Shown one piece after another: positions 41,594-49,603 of a stretch of 64,000 nt of DNA. The stretch comes from Bacillus sp. CH30_1T (GTDB lineage Bacteria; Bacillota; Bacilli; Bacillales; Bacillaceae_B): positions 559,526 through 623,525 of the forward strand of contig NZ_VTUY01000001.1 in the NCBI RefSeq assembly GCF_008364765.1, given 5' to 3'. Each line of letters starts with the position of its first letter. The stretch's first letter is position 1. The position numbers and the translations under genes were made by a program. The notes below the pieces were generated by a model. It was not told the DNA's origin. It searched no databases and worked only from the letters and a program-made list of their open reading frames with translations.

Positions 41594-43783
41594 TCATGGG
41601 AGATCAATCGCGTTTTCTTTTATAAAATCGTCTAAAGAGTAAGCAGTCACTCTCTTATGTGATACCGTATAAAGCTGATTATCAATATATAGGAGTCTTT
41701 GAATCTGATCTTCCCACTGTTCGTAATATTCTTTGCTTTTGTTTTCTTCTTCTGTGAGCTGAGACTTTAAAACGATTCCTTTTTCAGGTGTGATTTCATA
41801 AAGGAGGGCACCTTGATAGTCAAAATCCAGTTCATGCCTGCCTTCCTCTTTTTCATGATAAACAGAAATGGGAAAGCCATATAGATTTCTTGAAGGTTCA
41901 TGAAGCAATGCTTTGTGATCTTCCAACAAATAAGAGTGAGTACCCGCACCCCCTATTATTTCAGTGTCCGTTTCCTTTGGATGCTGAAAGTCTGTAATAT
42001 CAAATAATGAAACCTTCATTCCCTGTCGAACGATTCTGGGTTCCTCATTGGCTGCTTTGTCATCATCCACCACTTTCGTATCAAACCCAAACCCGATGAG
42101 GTGATGCTCGTCTATAGGGTGAAGATAGGTGCTGAAACCTGGAATTTTCAGCTCCCCTAAAACCTTTGGAGCTTTCGGATCTGCCGTATCGATGACAAAA
42201 AGGGGATCGACCTGTTTAAAGGTCACCATATATGCCTTATCTCCCATAAACCTGACAGAATAGATTTGTTCTCCCCGGGCTAAATTCGTTACTTCACCAA
42301 CATTTTTCATGTTTTCATCTAAAATATAGAGAGCATTGGATGAAGGTGAATCACTGTTCCATACCGCTCCTTTTGTCGTTGCAATCCGAAAGTAACCTTT
42401 ATGTTCATCCATGGAAAATTGATTTAACGCTCTTCCTTCTACGTGCCCTGATGAAGCATATTCAATCTTTCCATCATTTACGGAAAATTTATAAATCTCC
42501 GTGTTTGAAGAGGTCGAACTTTTCATAGCATCTTCATTATATTTTTCTACAGCCACATAAAGATTTTTTTTGGACATATACACTTTATCGCCGCTTCCAA
42601 GATAGGATTGAACGTTTAGTGAAGCCTTGGGATCATCCATATTCATTGCCGTCAATAAGGTATAATTGGGGGACTGGGACTGTGGAAAATACTTAATATC
42701 TTCTATTGGAAGTGGTGTCGTTTCATCACCTGTTAAACTATCTTTCACCCGGGGTCTCAGATCAGGATTCCCCCCCTGTTCAAGCATCCAGTAGTTTGGA
42801 TACAGATTCGAAATCAAATATACAGTGGAATCAATCTTCCTGGACGTTACATATTGACCTTCAAGCTCAACATGCCTGAGAAGAGATGGTTTTGCTTTGT
42901 CCGAGATATCATACAGAAGCGCAACGGACGTCCCGTCTACAGGCATAGTGGAAGCAATTGATTCTTGTTTATCCCCTTGAAAATGTGCAGGCGACCAGCT
43001 ATTCCCTATGACGAGCAGCTTATCCTTCTGTAAAAATAGATGATGGGGCTGCATATTTTCTTTATAGCTGGTAGAGGATACCACTTTCATTTCTTTCACA
43101 GGATTTGCCTTTGTGATCAACAGCCTACGGTCTGTTAATTGGTAAATATAGCTTCCATCAGTCTTCACTATATCCCCTTCGTCAACTCCTTGAACCTGAT
43201 TATTTGTTTCAGAAAAATTGGATTCCGATTTAGACGACTCTCCAGCTGCACTATCTTCCGATGACTTGGACTCCATATTTCCTTCTCTTCCGAACAGAGA
43301 AAACTCTGTATCTTCCTTATTTTTCTTTAAAATTCGTTTAAAATAATTCGTTAGTTCTTCCTTGGATTGAATACTGGGTAGTGTAGAGGTTACAGAAAAG
43401 GGTATTTCTGTATCTCCGTCATAAGAAAAACCCCATTTGGTTTTCACTTTCGGAGAGATATGAAGTGTATACTGGTGTGGATTAGAAGGATACCCTTCTG
43501 GCGGTGCTTGAATTTGCAGGGTCTTTCGATTTTCATTCAACTTGAAGGAGACATTGATCCTCTCTCCATTGGAGTCTTCTACATAAATGTTCTGAGCCGT
43601 CACCGTTTCCTTTTTCAGTGCAGTTGAAAATTGCAGATTCCATGAGTTATTCTCCATCACTAGAAGATCCCCATCCATCTTTCCCTCGGCCTTCACTACA
43701 GGTCTTTGACTATACGCAAACGTTCCTAGTGCCACCAACAGCACAATACCAGCAATAATGAACAAATACGATTTCTTACTCAT
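41594..43783 (-). CDS. Secreted/membrane-anchored beta-propeller protein
   Basis: A 729-residue surface protein. An N-terminal membrane anchor or uncleaved signal (SYLFIIAGIVLLVALGTFAY, 5-24) is followed by an Ig-like domain (about 30-135), a Ser/Glu-rich linker (about 160-200) and a large beta-propeller region (200-729) starting NNQVQGVDEGDIVKTDGSYI, the hallmark of this family. It probably acts outside the membrane, perhaps in binding or sensing; no catalytic site is seen. The ATG at 43781-43783 follows GAGGAGGG; the open frame continues upstream without one. Single gene. Confidence 0.87.
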   Translation of the reverse strand: MSKKSYLFIIAGIVLLVALGTFAYSQRPVVKAEGKMDGDLLVMENNSWNLQFSTALKKETVTAQNIYVEDSNGERINVSFKLNENRKTLQIQAPPEGYPSNPHQYTLHISPKVKTKWGFSYDGDTEIPFSVTSTLPSIQSKEELTNYFKRILKKNKEDTEFSLFGREGNMESKSSEDSAAGESSKSESNFSETNNQVQGVDEGDIVKTDGSYIYQLTDRRLLITKANPVKEMKVVSSTSYKENMQPHHLFLQKDKLLVIGNSWSPAHFQGDKQESIASTMPVDGTSVALLYDISDKAKPSLLRHVELEGQYVTSRKIDSTVYLISNLYPNYWMLEQGGNPDLRPRVKDSLTGDETTPLPIEDIKYFPQSQSPNYTLLTAMNMDDPKASLNVQSYLGSGDKVYMSKKNLYVAVEKYNEDAMKSSTSSNTEIYKFSVNDGKIEYASSGHVEGRALNQFSMDEHKGYFRIATTKGAVWNSDSPSSNALYILDENMKNVGEVTNLARGEQIYSVRFMGDKAYMVTFKQVDPLFVIDTADPKAPKVLGELKIPGFSTYLHPIDEHHLIGFGFDTKVVDDDKAANEEPRIVRQGMKVSLFDITDFQHPKETDTEIIGGAGTHSYLLEDHKALLHEPSRNLYGFPISVYHEKEEGRHELDFDYQGALLYEITPEKGIVLKSQLTEEENKSKEYYEQWEDQIQRLLYIDNQLYTVSHKRVTAYSLDDFIKENAIDLP

Positions 43784-43944
43784 GTATGACCCTCCTCTAT
43801 TTCTTATTTGTTGATTAGACGTTCTGGAAGGGGAAATGTTACATGGGGTGCGGAGTTTGCAGGGGGATTCATTACGTCCAACTTTGTTTCTATGCTCTGC
43901 TGATGCCAATAAAAAAAGACCTCACAGAAGTAAGGTCCGTCCCT

Positions 43945-44400
43945 CTATCTCATTCGCCTTGCGCTTACGTTCAGGCGTGCGTTTCGGATGACTTGGTTGA
44001 TGACTTCCGAGAAGATGAGTCCGATGGCGATAGAGCCTGAAATCATGAAGGCTTTTGCTGCCAGATTGATGGCAGCATTGTAATCGTTTTGCACGAAGTT
44101 TCTCATGGCGTCGTACGCTAGCCCTCCAGGTACGAGAGGGATAATTCCGGCTACAGAGAAGATGATGACCGGGGTTTTATACATTTTCGCAAATACCTGA
44201 CTGATCACAGCAACGACAAAGGATGCAAGTAACGTCGCAAGCACCGCATCCGCGTCATTTAAACTCATTCCTATGTAGATGATCCAGCCTAACATTCCAA
44301 CAATTCCGCATTTGAAAAGGGACTGCTTTGGAGCGTTGAAGATAATCCCGAATGCAGCAGCGGATATGAAGCTGGTCACTAATTGTTCGATGATGAGCAT
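43945..44400 (-). CDS. ThrE-type exporter, small subunit (YjjB-like)
   Basis: A 151-residue membrane protein with four to five segments, corresponding to the C-terminal part of the threonine/serine exporter ThrE (YjjB-type). FNAPKQSLFKCGIVGMLGWIIY and IIPLVPGGLAYDAM are typical. The N-terminal ThrE half is encoded by the gene directly upstream, 45 bases away. Together they probably export threonine, serine or related compounds (YjjPB exports succinate in E. coli). AAAGGGA precedes the start. Confidence 0.88.
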   Translation of the reverse strand: MLIIEQLVTSFISAAAFGIIFNAPKQSLFKCGIVGMLGWIIYIGMSLNDADAVLATLLASFVVAVISQVFAKMYKTPVIIFSVAGIIPLVPGGLAYDAMRNFVQNDYNAAINLAAKAFMISGSIAIGLIFSEVINQVIRNARLNVSARRMR

Positions 44401-44445
44401 TCCCTTTCACCTCAATCTTTTTTCCTGATACCAATCAAAGTCACC

Positions 44446-45207
44446 CTACGTCAGAGTGAAAACTACGGCAATACCCGTCCCGATGGCAAACGCCGTTAAA
44501 AAGGCCTCTGCTCCCTTCGATAAACCCGACACCAAATGCCCTGCCATCAAATCCCGGACGGCATTTGTGATAAGGAGCCCAGGAACCAGTGGCATCACCG
44601 ATCCAATAATAATCTTATCCAGTTCCTGTCCGACTCCAAGCTGGACGAATCCATACGACAACATCCCGATAATAAAGGAAGCAAGAAACTCGGCAAAGAA
44701 TTTGATCGGAACGAGGCGATGAAAATAAATCAGGCTTGTAAATCCGACTCCGCCCGTGATCAGTGCCGGAATGAAGTCCATCCACATTCCCTGGAACATG
44801 ATGAGAAAGCAGCCACTGGCAATCGAAGCAGCCAATACCTGAATCACAAAGGAGTATGATAGATCTGATTGATCCAGTTTCTCCAGGGCATTGTATGCTT
44901 CTTCAAGTGTTAGGTGCCCCTTACTGATTTGCCTTGAAATACTATTCACGAGGGTTACTTTTTCTAGATCAGTCGATCGCTCGTTTATTCGAATCAGCTT
45001 CGTTTTCGTTGGTTCAGACGTTTCAATCGAGAAGATGATCCCGGTAGGCGTCACATAACTGTGAGATTCTGAAATCCCATAAGAAGCAGCGATGCGCATC
45101 ATCGTATCCTCGACGCGATACGTCTCTGCACCACTTTGCAACATGATCTTCCCCGCCAGCAAGCTGACCTCCATAATGTCATATCTTCTTATCATTTTTG
45201 CTTCCAT
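44446..45207 (-). CDS. ThrE-type exporter, large subunit (YjjP-like)
   Basis: A 253-residue protein: a cytoplasmic N-terminal domain (AGKIMLQSGAETYRVEDTM at about 18-36, a ThrE signature) and five membrane segments (about 125-250), including MPLVPGLLITNAVRDLMAG. It pairs with the following small subunit to make the split form of ThrE. The ATG at 45205-45207 is chosen because GGAG lies seven bases upstream; a GTG five codons earlier precedes that site. First gene of a two-gene operon. Confidence 0.88.
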   Translation of the reverse strand: MEAKMIRRYDIMEVSLLAGKIMLQSGAETYRVEDTMMRIAASYGISESHSYVTPTGIIFSIETSEPTKTKLIRINERSTDLEKVTLVNSISRQISKGHLTLEEAYNALEKLDQSDLSYSFVIQVLAASIASGCFLIMFQGMWMDFIPALITGGVGFTSLIYFHRLVPIKFFAEFLASFIIGMLSYGFVQLGVGQELDKIIIGSVMPLVPGLLITNAVRDLMAGHLVSGLSKGAEAFLTAFAIGTGIAVVFTLT

Positions 45208-45377
45208 ACGATCTCTCCACACGTGCTATTTTTTGAATAGGTCTAGTTTATAGGAAAGAAGGGGTGTAAGCAATGAGGAACGGGTTGATTTTACGTAGAT
45301 TTAATCTGTGTAGAGGGTTTTAGGGGGGGATTTTTGAGCAACTGTCGAATAAGCTCCAGTCTCCGAATCTTTACTGA

Positions 45378-45968
45378 TCATCCTCCTACTCCCTTTTCTC
45401 TCTTCCTTTTAAAGAGAATGTACAAAACAGTGACCAGCACAAACCCTGTCAGGACCAGCAGTTGATATTCTTCTACCATCCCGAGAATCACTTCTCTATC
45501 ACCCTCATAGAACTTGCCTATACTTAAGAATAAAAAGGTAGACGGAGCAATCCCCAGCATAGTAAGGAGAGAATACACTTTCAGATTCATTTTTGCCATG
45601 CCAGCCATGAAGGGAATGACGTTTCCTAAATGAAGGGGGCTTGCGATCGCTACGCTCCAGATTCCGTATCGGCTGAACTTTTCCTGCGCTTCTTTCAGCT
45701 TCTTCCGTTTTTCAGGGTTGAGCTTTGCCTCAAGCCTCTCACCTAATTTAAAACTGATAAAATAAGGAATATAGCTCCCCGCTGTATAAAGAATGCCTCC
45801 TAACAGAGAAATGACTCCTATCTCCATCCACGTTAATTCTAGAATAAATCCCATTGTTACGATAAAAAGAGTGCCCACAAAAGGGAAAGCACTTCCTTCA
45901 ATAAATAGAGAAAGCAATACACCCCATATCCCCCACTCTGCCGAATAATTTGCCATGATTTCTTCCAT
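45378..45968 (-). CDS. DedA family membrane protein
   Basis: A 196-residue DedA/VTT-domain protein: EGSAFPFVG (about 24-32) near the start, GGILYTAGSYIPYFISFKLG, and the re-entrant segment YGIWSVAIASPLHLGNVIPFMAGMAKM (about 113-139). DedA proteins are flippases or related membrane-homeostasis factors that affect undecaprenyl phosphate recycling and drug tolerance. The ATG at 45966-45968 follows TAGGAGTG; upstream in-frame codons lack a ribosome binding site. Single gene. Confidence 0.88.
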   Translation of the reverse strand: MEEIMANYSAEWGIWGVLLSLFIEGSAFPFVGTLFIVTMGFILELTWMEIGVISLLGGILYTAGSYIPYFISFKLGERLEAKLNPEKRKKLKEAQEKFSRYGIWSVAIASPLHLGNVIPFMAGMAKMNLKVYSLLTMLGIAPSTFLFLSIGKFYEGDREVILGMVEEYQLLVLTGFVLVTVLYILFKRKREKGVGG

Positions 45969-45979
45969 CAAGGTCACTC

Positions 45980-46120
45980 CTATATGAACGAATACCTTAA
46001 GTATAAAAAAATCGCCATCATGCAAACAGTAGCCGTAGAAGTAATTGCTTCTAAGACCTGGGGTGTATTTTCTTCATATAAAAAAATACCAGTCTCTTTA
46101 TAGGAGCGTTTCCGGATGAT
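45980..46120 (-). pseudogene. Possible small remnant upstream of dedA
   Basis: A 46-codon frame reading ETGIFLYEENTPQVLEA and then VCMMAIFLYLRYSFI ends at 45980-45982. It has a natural-looking composition but no start codon and a stop directly upstream. The family is not recognised. The rest of 45969-46226 shows nothing clear. Confidence 0.2.
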
Positions 46121-46226
46121 CTATGATGCCTTCTAACAAATTCTGTTTTTTTATGTTCAAACCTTTTTATGTTTTATAAACGAAAAAGGATTTTAATAGA
46201 TAAGAAGGTAACTCTTTCAGACTAGA

Positions 46227-46526
46227 TTAAGGTGACTCATTAAGAGGATCGTGAAGTATGATGACAGGCATTGACTTTGGGGTAACCATGAATCCGTAGA
46301 TTTTTCCATCCTTGTCCTTATATGCTACAGAATAATCTCCAAACTGGGGTGAGAATTCGACGTTCTGGTATTCGAGGTCAAGATCTTTATACTTAAGGCT
46401 CACATACAGATTGGTGGCGATTCTTGCGGTCAGGTGTTGCACACTGGAAATCCGGTTGGCTACTATTATGAGGATGATTGCTAAACCAAGTAACATGACT
46501 TTCTTTGTTCCAGACAATCTGATCAT
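46227..46526 (-). CDS. Small membrane-anchored protein, DUF3139/YfjL-like
   Basis: A 99-residue protein with one N-terminal membrane segment (VMLLGLAIILIIVANRI, 10-26) and a small outside domain (KDLDLEYQNVEFSPQFGDYSVAYKDKDGK). This layout fits the DUF3139/YfjL-type family, function unknown. GGGGGCTTG upstream serves as ribosome binding site for one of two nearby ATG codons. It is the only gene between dedA and the remnant at 46748. Confidence 0.65.
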   Translation of the reverse strand: MIRLSGTKKVMLLGLAIILIIVANRISSVQHLTARIATNLYVSLKYKDLDLEYQNVEFSPQFGDYSVAYKDKDGKIYGFMVTPKSMPVIILHDPLNESP

Positions 46527-46605
46527 TCATCAAGCCCCCTTTTATTTCTTCACGACTACTATACTCCTATACTCTCTATTATATACCTATTCACTGAACC
46601 ATGAC

Positions 46606-46636
46606 AAAAGAGCTACTTTTTTAGCAGCTCTTTTTT
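46606..46636. terminator. Terminator-like hairpin
   Basis: AAAAGAGCT (46606-46614) pairs with AGCTCTTTT (46626-46634) with T runs on both strands. It lies after the gene fragment at 46748-46945 in the leftward direction and may be its old terminator. Confidence 0.65.
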
Positions 46637-46747
46637 ATTGCTATTCTATTTCAGGTGAATTGAACTACTGAATAGGCATGAATCCTACGCTCCAGTAGCC
46701 ATCCTCATCAAGGTCTGGTCGATTTTTTTATTGAATGTAGAAATTTA

Positions 46748-46945
46748 TCATTGAATCTTTCGCTCATCTCTCAGCACCGCCCCTTCAACGGAATGTCCTA
46801 ATTGTTTTTTTAGAAGCTTGATGGCCCGATGATGCCATCCCCCCTTAACTTTAAATATTAGTTGCTTCACTAACTCCAAAGGTTTCAATTTCCCCAATAA
46901 AAAAGGAGCCGTTTCAAAACAGCATATGATTTTAGATTTCTTTTC
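46748..46945 (-). pseudogene. C-terminal fragment of an unidentified gene
   Basis: The minus strand reads 65 natural-looking codons, CCFETAPFLLGKLKPLELVK then FKVKGGWHHRAIKLLKKQ and GHSVEGAVLRDERKIQ, ending in TGA at 46748-46750. There is no start codon and an in-frame stop (46946-46948) sits just upstream, so this is the tail of a broken gene. I do not recognise the family. Copy B of the paired-palindrome element lies immediately upstream and may have been its promoter. The remaining parts of 46527-47033 show no other gene. Confidence 0.5.
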
Positions 46946-46966
46946 CTATGAAGGAAATATCAAGTC

Positions 46967-47036
46967 TTAAACAAACGTTTACCCCTTTCTACCTTGTCAA
47001 ATCAACAACATTCACTCTTAATCAAACGTTTGTTTA
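46967..47036. promoter_or_regulatory. Paired-palindrome regulatory element, copy B
   Basis: Site 1 TTAAACAAACGTTTA (46967-46981), ACCTTGTC (46991-46998) and site 2 ATCAAACGTTTGTTTA (47021-47036) repeat the layout of copy A at 21801-21876. Site 2 contains the stop codon of the thioredoxin gene. On the minus strand the element precedes the gene fragment at 46748-46945. Confidence 0.6.
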
Positions 47037-47360
47037 GTTGTCTAACATCTTCACCAGACGAGTCATTTGGCTATGTAATTCGTCAATTGGAACGAACCGG
47101 GCCTTCCTGAACATTTCTTTTCCATCTACAAAAACGATGACGACCGGAACAGTGAAGATGGAGAATTCACCAGCTATTTCTGGTATTTCTTCTGCATCCG
47201 CATGAACGGACCTCACATCTTGAAACTCTTCCAATACCCCTTTCACTTGTGGCAATAGAGCGTGACAGACAGAGCAATTGGGTCTTGAAATGTATAGTAA
47301 ACTCAGCTTTTCTGCAGCAAGTGTAGCATTGATGGATTCTAAAGAATGAACCTCTTCCAT
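47034..47360 (-). CDS. Thioredoxin-like protein
   Basis: A 108-residue thioredoxin-fold protein. The redox pair is in SRPNCSVCHAL (Cys29 and Cys32), and the cis-Pro loop is FTVPVVIVFVDG (about 69-80). The CSVC pair differs from the CGPC of housekeeping thioredoxin, so a special partner is likely. No signal peptide. AAAGGAGAT precedes the start. Single gene, divergent from the YflT-like stress gene. Confidence 0.9.
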   Translation of the reverse strand: MEEVHSLESINATLAAEKLSLLYISRPNCSVCHALLPQVKGVLEEFQDVRSVHADAEEIPEIAGEFSIFTVPVVIVFVDGKEMFRKARFVPIDELHSQMTRLVKMLDN

Positions 47361-47420
47361 ATCTTGAGATCTCCTTTCTTTGATTTCACATTACTAATAG
47401 GTATACCCACATCTCCATAG

Positions 47421-47446
47421 GTTTACCACTGGGAACCCGCGGGAAA
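47421..47446 (+). promoter_or_regulatory. Sigma-B type promoter
   Basis: GTTTAC (47421-47426), 14 bases, then GGGAAA (47441-47446) fits the sigma-B consensus GTTTAA-N12-15-GGGWAW. It lies about 40 bases upstream of a general stress protein gene of the YflT type, a known sigma-B class. Confidence 0.7.
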
Positions 47447-47487
47447 AGATAAACGACAAAACAATTTCAATGATGGAGGAGATTGAA

Positions 47488-47811
47488 ATGAAACCGACTG
47501 TGAAGGAATTTTATGACGATAAGGAATTAATTACAGAAGTTGAGAAGCTTTCTTCTCAAGGTGTGGACAAACATACTCTTTATGTATTATCCCATGATGA
47601 TGACCGGACGGACAGAGTAGCTGATCGCGCTGACGTTAGTGAAATTGGTGTAAAGGAAACAGGCATAGGGACTGCATTAGGGAACATGATTTTGAAAAAA
47701 GGTGACGAACTCCGGAACAAGCTGATGGAAGTTGGATTTTCTCACGAAGAAGCGGATCAGTACGAAGAAAAGCTCGATGAAGGAAAGATATTATTGATTG
47801 TTAAAAACTGA
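47488..47811 (+). CDS. General stress protein 17M-like (YflT)
   Basis: A 107-residue soluble protein matching YflT/general stress protein 17M: EFYDDKELITEVEKLSSQGV at the start, LYVLSHDDDRTDRVAD, and the closing GFSHEEADQYEEKLDEGKIL. Function unknown, strongly induced by stress in B. subtilis. The ATG at 47488 follows GGAGGAG; the open frame extends upstream. A sigma-B-type promoter lies upstream and a perfect terminator downstream. Confidence 0.87.
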   Translation: MKPTVKEFYDDKELITEVEKLSSQGVDKHTLYVLSHDDDRTDRVADRADVSEIGVKETGIGTALGNMILKKGDELRNKLMEVGFSHEEADQYEEKLDEGKILLIVKN

Positions 47812-47830
47812 CCTAATAGAAAAATGACTT

Positions 47831-47859
47831 AGGATGATTCCCAAGAATCATCCTTTTTT
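47831..47859. terminator. Terminator after the YflT-like gene
   Basis: AGGATGATT and AATCATCCT pair around CCCAAG, followed by six T residues; it overlaps the 3' end of the convergent phosphatase gene. Confidence 0.88.
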
Positions 47860-48390
47860 GTCTTTAAAAACATATAGCTTCCCGTTTGCCGGCCTTCTAA
47901 ACTTAGGGCCACTAAAACCTCGTTTAATCAGCTCTTTTCTCATAAACATCATAATCCCGCCATGGCCTACAATGAGAACGTCCTCACCCTCTTGTATGAT
48001 CGCATCGACAATCCCGTTGATTCTTTTAAGGATCTCCTTCTTACTTTCAGGCTGAGAATGATGATTAAACCACCAGGCTACCCGGATCATAAACAAATGT
48101 AAAAACAGTGGAAGCTTTCTTTTGTAACTGAATAAGGGAGATAGTCTGATTTCCCGCAGTTCCTTCAACGATACGATATCCCCGGCATAGACTTTTCGAG
48201 CAGTTACTTCTGCCCTGGTTAAGTCACTTGCATAGCACTTCTTCCATTCAATATCATGAAGATCAACCTCATTCTCTTCTACATCAGACTCATCGTACTC
48301 TTCTACCCATTTCATTAGCTCTTCGGATGTCACAAATCTATCAGGATATCCTCTTGTTACTCTAAAATGCCTCACTAGACCAATCTTCAC
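47848..48390 (-). CDS. Histidine phosphatase family protein
   Basis: A 180-residue member of the phosphoglycerate mutase-like phosphatases. Catalytic signature LVRHFRV (5-11) replaces the common RHG, and the second histidine is in LIVGHGGIM (about 139-147). Arg in ASDLTRAEVTA (about 54-64) completes the pocket. The substrate is unknown. Translation starts at GTG with AAAGGGGG upstream. The 3' end overlaps the terminator of the convergent stress gene. Confidence 0.85.
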   Translation of the reverse strand: MKIGLVRHFRVTRGYPDRFVTSEELMKWVEEYDESDVEENEVDLHDIEWKKCYASDLTRAEVTARKVYAGDIVSLKELREIRLSPLFSYKRKLPLFLHLFMIRVAWWFNHHSQPESKKEILKRINGIVDAIIQEGEDVLIVGHGGIMMFMRKELIKRGFSGPKFRRPANGKLYVFKDKKG

Positions 48391-48430
48391 ACTTTCGCCC
48401 CCTTTATACCATTATACAATCTTTAGAAAT

Positions 48431-48461
48431 AAAAAAAGCATGCGCTCTAAGCCGCATGCTT
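48431..48461 (-). terminator. Terminator of the ZIP transporter gene
   Basis: AAGCATGCG (48436-48444) and CGCATGCTT (48453-48461) pair; on the minus strand a T run follows. Confidence 0.85.
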
Positions 48462-48468
48462 ACTTTTA

Positions 48469-49284
48469 TTAACCTAACGATACGTCTAGAATCATCATCA
48501 CTACAAATCCAAGCATGAGTCCCAGTGTGGCCAAGTCTGTACTTCCAGAGGATTGAGACTCTGGGATCAGCTCTTCTACTACCACGAAAATCATTGCCCC
48601 TGCAGCAAAAGCAAGTGCGTAAGGAAGCAATGGCTGTACTAATAGGACAGCAGCTGCACCAATTACGGCAGCAATGGGTTCAACGATGGCTGAAAGCTGA
48701 CCATAGTTGAAGGATCTCAGACGTGACATCCCTTCTCCGCGCAATGGAATGGACAGGGCTGCACCTTCAGGCATGTTCTGTATGCCAATTCCGATTGCAA
48801 GCCCGATTGCCCCTACCAATGTTGCGTCACCAAGTCCCATTGACGCAGCCCCAAAAGCCACACCTATGGCTAAACCTTCAGGGATGTTATGAAGGGTGAT
48901 CGCAAGAAATAGTAAGGTTGATTTTTTAAATTTAGTAGGAGGTCCCTCGGCTTTTTCCGCTGAGTTCCCGAGATGCAAATGAGGTACAACAAAATCCAAT
49001 AATCTAATAAAAAGGCCGCCAAGTAAAAAACCAATAGCAGGGGCGAGCCAAGGAATCTGACCATTTTGCTCACTGAACTCTATCGACGGAGCAAGAAGTG
49101 ACCAAAACGATGCCGCTATCATGACACCAGCGGCAAACCCGAGCATCATATTCAATGTATGTTTTTCAATTTTGGTAAAGAAAAAAACCGCGGCTGCTCC
49201 AAGTGCAGTCAGTCCCCAAGTGACCAGACCACCGAATAGCGCCTGCACAGTTGGATTAAATCCACTTAACCAGTCTATAAACAT
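48469..49284 (-). CDS. ZIP family metal transporter (GufA-like)
   Basis: A 271-residue transporter with eight membrane segments. The two metal-binding segments are HNIPEGLAIGVAFG (about 145-158) and NMPEGAALSIPL (about 184-195), with a His-containing loop VPHLHLG between segments 3 and 4. It imports zinc or another divalent metal, or acts in both directions as GufA-type proteins may. The ATG at 49282-49284 follows GGAGGAG; the frame is open upstream. Single gene with terminator. Confidence 0.92.
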   Translation of the reverse strand: MFIDWLSGFNPTVQALFGGLVTWGLTALGAAAVFFFTKIEKHTLNMMLGFAAGVMIAASFWSLLAPSIEFSEQNGQIPWLAPAIGFLLGGLFIRLLDFVVPHLHLGNSAEKAEGPPTKFKKSTLLFLAITLHNIPEGLAIGVAFGAASMGLGDATLVGAIGLAIGIGIQNMPEGAALSIPLRGEGMSRLRSFNYGQLSAIVEPIAAVIGAAAVLLVQPLLPYALAFAAGAMIFVVVEELIPESQSSGSTDLATLGLMLGFVVMMILDVSLG

Positions 49285-49463
49285 ACGAACCACTCTCCTC
49301 CGACCAACAATTTTGAATACTACCATCTTGCATCAAGAAAACTTTCTTTGTCAAAGGAAATGTCATACTACCTATTTACCATAGCCCATCATTTTTCTAT
49401 ATATGTCATTCATATCAAATTTGTGTACATCATTTATACTTCCAAACTCCCATACAAGGTATA

Positions 49464-49548
49464 CCCTAAAGCGGAGGCGGCTCTAGCCGCCGGAGCTGGA
49501 TGAAACCTAAAGTGGAGGCGGCTCGTTCAGCCCCGACAAGCATAAGAC
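49464..49548. repeat. Dispersed-type intergenic repeat, partly duplicated
   Basis: CCTAAAGCGGAGGCGGCTC (49465-49483) and CCTAAAGTGGAGGCGGCTC (49506-49524) are direct repeats 41 bases apart; the second continues into CAGCCCCGACAAGCATAAGA. I recall related sequences as common intergenic repeats of Bacillaceae. The gap 49285-49603 holds nothing else recognisable. Confidence 0.6.
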
Positions 49549-49603
49549 AAACATACCATGACAAAAAACGTCCCCGCCTAAAAAAAAGACAGAGACGTAC
49601 TTC

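Noticed and set aside
41522..41620. GAAAGGAGGTG, almost a perfect complement of the 16S rRNA 3' end, followed by a possible GTG-started 30-codon frame
   Set aside because: The putative start lies inside the ribosome binding site, the frame runs through a terminator stem and into the 3' end of the beta-propeller gene, and the peptide looks random.
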